Made by a program: the position numbers and the translations under genes
The notes under the pieces: model-generated
Database searches by the model: none
The model's input: only the letters and a program-made list of their open reading frames with translations
Told to the model about the DNA's origin: nothing
Shown: positions 6,646 through 10,247 of the stretch, piece by piece
Layout of the letters: the number at the start of each line of letters is the position of its first letter
Numbering within the stretch: position 1 is the first letter of the stretch
Source of the DNA: Candidatus Bathyarchaeum sp.
GTDB taxonomy: Archaea; Thermoproteota; Bathyarchaeia; Bathyarchaeales; Bathyarchaeaceae
Reading direction: 5' to 3'
Assembly (NCBI GenBank): GCA_003096255.1
Contig: PIXS01000138.1
Coordinates: 1-10,247 of the forward strand
Length of the DNA stretch: 10,247 bases

Positions 6646-7224
6646 TTAAGTTACTGCTTGGACGTTAGACTCCCTGTAATACATTGCTTGGGCAGTGAAT
6701 ATTTCTATAGATACAGTTAGACCGATGTCATTGATTGAGATGCTGTCTGGGTTCTCGATGTAGATTAGCATTGTCCAACCAGATCGCAGGATCAAGTCGT
6801 CTTGGGCCACCACGAAACCGTAGTCAGCTTCATCTATCGTGACGTTAGTTTCTGTACCGTCTCTTGCGAATTCAGGCACGTAATCTAAGTCGTCTGATAT
6901 AGTTTCAGTTGTTCTAACGTAGTTAACGAATTTATTTGTGGTTGAAGAGTTCCATTCGCATTCCTGACCTCGGACGCTTATCTTGTCGATAACTATGTCT
7001 CTACCACCCGCGTTGATTATCATCAAGCTGGCAAGAGCCCTGCTGCTTCCATTGTGCCATACGTGATGCTTGGTTATGTGCAAGCTCTCTTCCTGAACTC
7101 GTGTGCTGGTGACGTTGATAGCGAAGTAGCTGACTACTCCAGCGAGCAGAACTGAAATTACCAGTATGATCAGCGTTGTAACTACTGTGCTCAGAGCCAA
7201 ACGATTTTGCAGAATTCTTCTCAT
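6646..7224 (-). CDS. Type IV pilin/archaellin-like filament subunit (paralogue B), 192 aa
   Basis: This is the second probable filament subunit. It starts MRRILQNRLALSTVV, followed by a hydrophobic helix (LIILVISVLLAGVVSYFAINV), with class III cleavage expected after the Ala of RLA. The mature domain contains sequons (NVT, NGS, NSS, NVT), a GGRDIVIDKISVRGQE block shared with paralogue A, and an insertion of about 10 residues in the variable middle region. The ATG is preceded by AAGGAGGTG (7233-7241), the strongest SD in the window along with that of the 9916 gene, spaced 8 nt. That fits a highly expressed structural protein. Its start overlaps the TGA of a 51-aa membrane ORF (ATGA junction), which may couple their translation. 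A T-rich terminator follows. The filament type is not determined. Confidence 0.88.
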   Translation of the reverse strand: MRRILQNRLALSTVVTTLIILVISVLLAGVVSYFAINVTSTRVQEESLHITKHHVWHNGSSRALASLMIINAGGRDIVIDKISVRGQECEWNSSTTNKFVNYVRTTETISDDLDYVPEFARDGTETNVTIDEADYGFVVAQDDLILRSGWTMLIYIENPDSISINDIGLTVSIEIFTAQAMYYRESNVQAVT

Positions 7225-7376
7225 AAACTTCCCACCTCCTTATTTGATTTGGATTTGCTTTGGAAGTGGGTGGAGAGGGAGATTTGTATGAGGGACTCTA
7301 TTGCGAAGAGGCTGCTTAAGAAAGCAAGAACAAGCATTTTTTTATGGAGATTTGTTTGTTCTTTATTTTGAGGCAT
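7221..7376 (-). CDS. Small hydrophobic membrane protein or leader peptide, 51 aa (candidate)
   Basis: This short ORF reads MPQNKEQTNLHKKM, then a hydrophobic segment LVLAFLSSLFAIESLIQISL (residues 15-34), then a basic tail SKSKSNKEVGSL. One membrane span with a charged N-terminus and basic C-terminus is plausible. Its TGA overlaps the ATG of pilin B (TTATGA), and its last codons AAG GAG GTG form the pilin SD. A weak SD-like GGTGGA lies about 8 nt before the ATG, inside one arm of an 11-bp inverted repeat. The abutting ATGA junction is the same kind seen elsewhere in this cluster. It could be a pilin-associated small protein or a regulatory leader peptide. No homologue is recognised, and chance cannot be excluded at this length. 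Confidence 0.4.
   Translation of the reverse strand: MPQNKEQTNLHKKMLVLAFLSSLFAIESLIQISLSTHFQSKSKSNKEVGSL
7233..7241 (-). promoter_or_regulatory. Very strong Shine-Dalgarno site for pilin B
   Basis: The minus strand reads AAGGAGGTG, 8 nt before the ATG at 7222-7224. It matches the anti-SD consensus over its full length and implies high translation of the pilin. Confidence 0.8.
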
Positions 7377-7395
7377 TTCTGCTATCCACCCACTT
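7264..7395. repeat. 11-bp perfect inverted repeat flanking 110 bp upstream of pilin B
   Basis: AAGTGGGTGGA (7264-7274) and its exact reverse complement TCCACCCACTT (7385-7395) enclose 110 bp. On the minus-strand transcript the first arm covers the SD-like region of the 51-aa ORF, and the second arm lies near the end of that ORF, about 22 nt before the pilin SD. It may form a long-range RNA stem, or be a pair of recombination sites. Neither is shown. Confidence 0.45.
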
Positions 7396-7602
7396 TTTCG
7401 ACAAACAATAGATAGATGCCCTCAAATAAGAGTATTATGTCGTATGATTCAATATTCGTCTTGCTGTTTAGCACCTCAAAAGAACGCTACAACTTTTGCA
7501 TAAATAGAAAAAATCAGGCTCTGAATTCAAAAAAGAGAATCCACAACATAAAAACAGAGCTAGCATCCAAAAACTAACTCAACAAACGAAGGCATCCACA
7601 CT

Positions 7603-7645
7603 TAGTGTAACATAGTGTATCAAGGTACCTACATGTAGCATGCAT
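7603..7645. promoter_or_regulatory. Operator-like cluster of repeats and palindromes upstream of cheA
   Basis: TAGTGTA occurs twice with starts exactly 10 bp apart (7603-7609 and 7613-7619), one helical turn. It is followed by GGTACC (7624-7629), the 10-bp palindrome CTACATGTAG (7629-7638), and the overlapping GCATGC and ATGCAT (7638-7645). The cluster lies just upstream of the putative cheA TATA element. Regulator binding is inferred from position and symmetry only. Confidence 0.35.
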
Positions 7646-7657
7646 TGACACACATGG

Positions 7658-7666
7658 TTAAATAAT
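7658..7666 (+). promoter_or_regulatory. Putative TATA element for cheA
   Basis: TTAAATAAT fits an archaeal TATA-like box and would place transcription start near 7690, giving a leader of about 55 nt that includes the GGAGA SD. No clear BRE precedes it, so the call is weak. Confidence 0.3.
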
Positions 7667-7730
7667 TTCTAATTCGCAAAAAATTGGACATTACCGTTCA
7701 TCAGACTAGTCACACAACAATGAGCCAGTA

Positions 7731-7735
7731 GGAGA
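7731..7735 (+). promoter_or_regulatory. Shine-Dalgarno site supporting the TTG start of cheA
   Basis: GGAGA lies 8 nt before TTG at 7744-7746. The next in-frame ATG (7756) is about 20 nt from this SD and has none of its own. An ATG at 7737-7739 lies in another frame and soon meets a stop. Confidence 0.6.
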
Positions 7736-7743
7736 AATGAAAC

Positions 7744-9777
7744 TTGTCTTTAGATATGGAACAATACAAGGAAGCTTTCATAGAAGAAGCTAGAGAGCAC
7801 ATAGAGACGCTAACTCAGTCGTTGCTAACTTTGGAGAAGGACCCGAAAAACACAGACGCCCTCAACAACATCTTCAGATCAGCCCACACGCTAAAAGGCT
7901 CCTCTGGAATGATGGGGTTCAAAGACCTCCAGGACTTGGCTCACTCAATGGAAGACATTTTTGACAACTTACGAAAGGGAGGACAAGTTTCAAGCGACCT
8001 CATCGACGTTTTGCTCGAATGCATTGACGCCTTGACAACAAGGTTAGAGAGCATTCAAAACGGAACAGATGAAAAACTTGAAACCGCACACTTTGTGGAA
8101 AAACTACACAAGTTTACCCAAAAAACGCAAGGTACAACTCCGAAACGTAAAGAAGCTGTAGCCCAAGAAAGTTCGTCTAAAGAAGCTGACATAGTAAATT
8201 TGAGCGAAAAAGAGAAGAAAAAAGTCAAGAAAGCATTGAAGGCAGGCAAGAAATGTTTTCTGCTTACTGCCAAGTTCAGTGACGACTGTGCTTTCAAGTC
8301 GTTGAGAGCGAACATGGTGTTAGAGAATCTTGGAAAGGCAGGCAAGACAGTGAAGACTGTGCCGAGGATTGATGATGAGGCTGGGGAGGATATTGGGTCT
8401 GAGTTCAGGATTGTTTTCTTAACAAAAGCAGACAAAACTAGGATTCAGGAGTGTACTAAGTCGGTTTGTGAAATAGACCATATCAAGGTTGAGCTCTTTG
8501 ATGTGGATTCGTCTAAGGGCGAAAAGGCTGTAAAGAAGGTTGTGGCTGCACAAAAGGTTGAAGCGGTGGGCAAGTCCAAGCCTACAGTTGATGCTAAGAC
8601 GGCTCAAACAGTTAGGGTGCATTTTGAGCAATTGGATGAGTTGATGAATTTGACTGGGGAGCTTGTGATAAACAAGATTGCGTTGCTTCAAACTACTTCT
8701 GAACTGAAGAATGATTCTGTGAGGCGTGTCACACAGAACATTGACAGGCTTACTACAGACCTTCAGGACTTAGCTATGCAGATTAGGATGGTTCCGGTTA
8801 GCCAGATATTTGATAGGTTTCCTAGGCTTGTAAGGGATTTGGCAAGGAAGAGTGGGAAGAGAATTAATCTTGATGTTAAGGGAAGAGAAATTGAAGTTGA
8901 TAGAACGGTTTTGGATGAAATTGGTCAGCCTCTTATTCACATAATTAGGAACAGTATTGATCATGGTATAGAGTTGCCTGAGGAAAGAAAGAATTGTGGC
9001 AAGGAGCCTACTGGAACAATTCGGTTGATTGCGAAGCGTGAGGGAGAGCATGTTATTATTGAGGTGTCGGATGATGGTGCGGGTATTGATCCGGAGAAGG
9101 TTAAGAATTCTGCGATGAAGAAGGGTTTTCTCAAGGAGGATGAGGCTGAGAAGATGAGTGGTGAGCAGCTTACGAACCTGATTTTTTTGCCTGGGATGTC
9201 TACTTCTAAGACTATTACTGAGACGAGTGGTAGAGGTGTGGGGATGGATGTTGTGAAGACTAAGACTGCTGCTCTTGGGGGTTCGGTGAATATGGAGACT
9301 CATGTTGGTGTGGGGACAAGGATATGTCTTAGGTTGCCGCCGACGTTGGCGATTGTTACGGCTCTTCTTATCAAGGACTCGGAGCAAACGTTTGCGATTC
9401 CTACGAGCATTGTGTCTGAGATAGTTCGGGTGAACAGCAACACTGTGAAGTCCCTTGGAGATTTCAGGGCGATAGTGGTGCGTGAGCGTGTGCTTCCTCT
9501 TCTTCATTTGCATGAGTTGCTTAAGGTTAAGGGAGATGAGGAGCCGGAGTGTCTTGAGGTTTTGGTGACGCATGGTAACGGTGAAGATGGAAAGGTGGCT
9601 CTTGTAGTGGACTCGGTTATTGGTCAAGAGGAGATAATGATTAAGCCTCTGACCGAAACTATGATGAACGCCAAAGGATACAGCGGCTTCACCATCCTCG
9701 GAAACGGCCAAGTAATCCCAGTTCTAGACCTCTCCTACTTCATCAACAAAGAAAACAACACAAAAACAGAAACATAA
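7744..9777 (+). CDS. cheA: Chemotaxis histidine kinase CheA
   Basis: CheA autophosphorylates from ATP under receptor control and passes phosphate to CheY-type regulators. All five domains are visible in 677 aa. The Hpt (P1) domain is at about 5-105, with phospho-acceptor His48 in AHTLKGSSGMMGF. A P2-like CheY-binding domain is at about 155-255. P3 dimerisation is at about 288-350, with FEQLDELMNLTGELVI and MQIRMVPVSQIFDRFPR. The ATPase domain is at about 355-532, with the N-box HIIRNSIDHG (399-408), G1 DDGAGID (443-449), an F-box around FLPGMSTS, and G2 SGRGVGMDVV. The CheW-like P5 domain is at about 535-670. Key residues are intact, so it should be active. The start is TTG at 7744 with GGAGA 8 nt upstream; an ATG four codons later is the alternative. 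It is transcribed away from the pilin block. No cheY, cheW or receptor gene lies within the window. Codon use changes sharply within the gene. Confidence 0.97.
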   Translation: MSLDMEQYKEAFIEEAREHIETLTQSLLTLEKDPKNTDALNNIFRSAHTLKGSSGMMGFKDLQDLAHSMEDIFDNLRKGGQVSSDLIDVLLECIDALTTRLESIQNGTDEKLETAHFVEKLHKFTQKTQGTTPKRKEAVAQESSSKEADIVNLSEKEKKKVKKALKAGKKCFLLTAKFSDDCAFKSLRANMVLENLGKAGKTVKTVPRIDDEAGEDIGSEFRIVFLTKADKTRIQECTKSVCEIDHIKVELFDVDSSKGEKAVKKVVAAQKVEAVGKSKPTVDAKTAQTVRVHFEQLDELMNLTGELVINKIALLQTTSELKNDSVRRVTQNIDRLTTDLQDLAMQIRMVPVSQIFDRFPRLVRDLARKSGKRINLDVKGREIEVDRTVLDEIGQPLIHIIRNSIDHGIELPEERKNCGKEPTGTIRLIAKREGEHVIIEVSDDGAGIDPEKVKNSAMKKGFLKEDEAEKMSGEQLTNLIFLPGMSTSKTITETSGRGVGMDVVKTKTAALGGSVNMETHVGVGTRICLRLPPTLAIVTALLIKDSEQTFAIPTSIVSEIVRVNSNTVKSLGDFRAIVVRERVLPLLHLHELLKVKGDEEPECLEVLVTHGNGEDGKVALVVDSVIGQEEIMIKPLTETMMNAKGYSGFTILGNGQVIPVLDLSYFINKENNTKTET

Positions 9778-9853
9778 CAGCAGCAGGGTTAAAATTTAAT
9801 CCTCAAACTCAAAGTATCTGTAAGAAGATTATGACGTAATAGTTGTCAAAGCT

Positions 9854-9862
9854 TTTGTATAA
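9854..9862 (+). promoter_or_regulatory. Putative TATA element for the downstream exported-protein gene
   Basis: TTTGTATAA lies about 55 bp before the ATG at 9916, placing transcription start near 9885 and leaving a leader of about 30 nt with the SD. The 138-bp gap after cheA (9778-9915) shows no convincing hairpin terminator, so readthrough from cheA is also possible. Confidence 0.35.
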
Positions 9863-9900
9863 CGTCAATGCATTCCTTAGATTAAGTCATTATTCACTTA

Positions 9901-9910
9901 GGGGGAGGTG
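9901..9910 (+). promoter_or_regulatory. Very strong Shine-Dalgarno site
   Basis: GGGGGAGGTG ends 5 nt before the ATG at 9916-9918. It fixes this start and suggests efficient translation. Confidence 0.8.
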
Positions 9911-9915
9911 ATAAA

Positions 9916-10247
9916 ATGAGTGAAAGCACAGGGGGAATTTCAGTAAGGATGCTTATTGCTGGCGTAATTGTGGCAATTCTGGTTTCCAGTGCTCTTTCTA
10001 CGGTAGTTGTTTCTCTGTTGCGTGTTGCCCCACAGGGAGAGACTACAGGCTACTACTCAATTCCAGGATCAGCATTTGTTCCACGATACAGCACGCAAGA
10101 CAGTGAGATTGCCTATTCCCTCCGAAATAGGGATACTGTTGACATCGCCTTCTATGCGCCAATTCAGCTCCCCCAAGGAGCGGTCATCACAAATGTTACA
10201 TCCAATTGGTATGATGGATATGCAAGCGAGGATATATACTGCCAGAT
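9916..10247 (+). CDS. Membrane-anchored exported protein of unknown function (3' end beyond window)
   Basis: The first 110 codons are visible and the gene runs off the right edge. A short N-terminus (MSESTGGISVRM) precedes a hydrophobic helix (about residues 12-35, LIAGVIVAILVSSALSTVVV and following). This acts as a signal anchor or prepilin-like helix, although the Gly-Ile-Ser near the start lacks the basic residues of a class III leader. The exposed part has alternating hydrophobic and polar residues and aromatic clusters (GYYSIPGSAF, VDIAFYAPIQLPQGAVITNV, NWYDGY), which points to a beta-sandwich-like extracellular domain, with at least one sequon (NVT). No family is recognised. It lies 138 bp after cheA on the same strand and has its own strong SD and a possible promoter. 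A surface or sensory role linked to cheA is possible but unsupported beyond position. Confidence 0.78.
   Translation, partial: MSESTGGISVRMLIAGVIVAILVSSALSTVVVSLLRVAPQGETTGYYSIPGSAFVPRYSTQDSEIAYSLRNRDTVDIAFYAPIQLPQGAVITNVTSNWYDGYASEDIYCQ

Larger units (their letters stand above)
7377..7743. other. Divergent intergenic region between the pilin and cheA genes
   Basis: About 370 bp without a convincing protein gene separates the minus-strand pilin block from the plus-strand cheA. It is AT-rich and must hold both promoters. Candidate TATA-like sequences are ATAAATA near 7500-7506 (readable either way) and TTAAATAAT near 7658-7666 for cheA. A cluster of direct repeats and palindromes lies at 7603-7645. 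No tRNA, rRNA or CRISPR structure is seen. Confidence 0.6.

Noticed and set aside
293..7224. Reading the whole cluster as a canonical archaellum operon
   Set aside because: The ATPase and platform are of the shared superfamily, but flaF, flaG, flaH and flaC/D/E-type genes are not visible, and several unrelated pilin-like proteins lie between. The window alone does not support the archaellum label.
7288..7371. Plus-strand 27-aa ORF with an SD-like GGGAGAT upstream
   Set aside because: It is too short to support, its translation has no recognisable feature, and it lies antisense to the better-supported 51-aa minus-strand ORF.
7377..7743. CRISPR array or tRNA in the intergenic region
   Set aside because: Only two short direct repeats and a few palindromes occur. 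There is no regular repeat-spacer pattern and no cloverleaf or TTC-type T-loop sequence.
7737..7745. ATG just upstream of cheA as its start
   Set aside because: It is in a different frame from CheA and reaches a stop within about 20 codons. The TTG at 7744 is correctly spaced from the GGAGA SD.
8770..9711. Long antisense open frame (about 313 codons) opposite cheA
   Set aside because: It lies wholly opposite conserved CheA kinase motifs. Its translation is low-complexity (rich in His, Arg, Asn, Leu), and its openness follows from the G/T-rich codon bias of cheA in this stretch.

Overview
The window looks archaeal, most likely from an uncultured Bathyarchaeia-type lineage (Thermoproteota). 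The phylum is an inference, made from the pilin N-terminal sequence style, the archaeal-type secretion ATPase and platform pair, and the Asn-rich surface proteins with many N-glycosylation sequons. The archaeal assignment itself is firmer. Shine-Dalgarno (SD) sequences of the GGAGGTG type, mostly 5-8 nt before the start codon, precede most genes and settle several starts, including TTG and probably CTG starts.

Positions 1 to about 5870 hold a tightly packed minus-strand operon for a type IV pilus-like machine. In transcription order it contains a membrane-anchored pilin-like protein (about 298 aa), a small pilin-like protein with a TTG start (149 aa), a FlaI/TadA-type secretion ATPase (533 aa), a FlaJ/TadC-type platform protein (498 aa), a 347-aa pilin-like surface protein, and a further pseudopilin that leaves the window at base 1. 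Junctions are 20 nt or less, and two genes overlap the stop codon before them. Upstream on the same strand are two separately terminated paralogous pilins (5966-6514 and 6646-7224), the probable filament subunits. Their first third is almost identical in DNA and the rest is diverged. A 51-aa membrane ORF (7221-7376) ends on the start codon of the first pilin.

An intergenic region of about 370 bp (7377-7743) separates this minus-strand block from divergent plus-strand genes. It carries operator-like repeats. One arm of an 11-bp inverted repeat lies in it; the other arm lies inside the 51-aa ORF.

On the plus strand is a full-length CheA histidine kinase (7744-9777) with Hpt, P2, dimerisation, ATPase and CheW-like domains. 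It is followed by an exported, membrane-anchored protein of unknown function that leaves the window on the right (9916 onward).

Together the genes suggest a surface filament whose assembly motor, platform, minor pilins and major pilins are encoded side by side, with a chemosensory kinase next door that may control it. No archaellum-specific accessory genes (flaF, flaG, flaH), prepilin peptidase, cheY, cheW or receptor gene is visible in the window.
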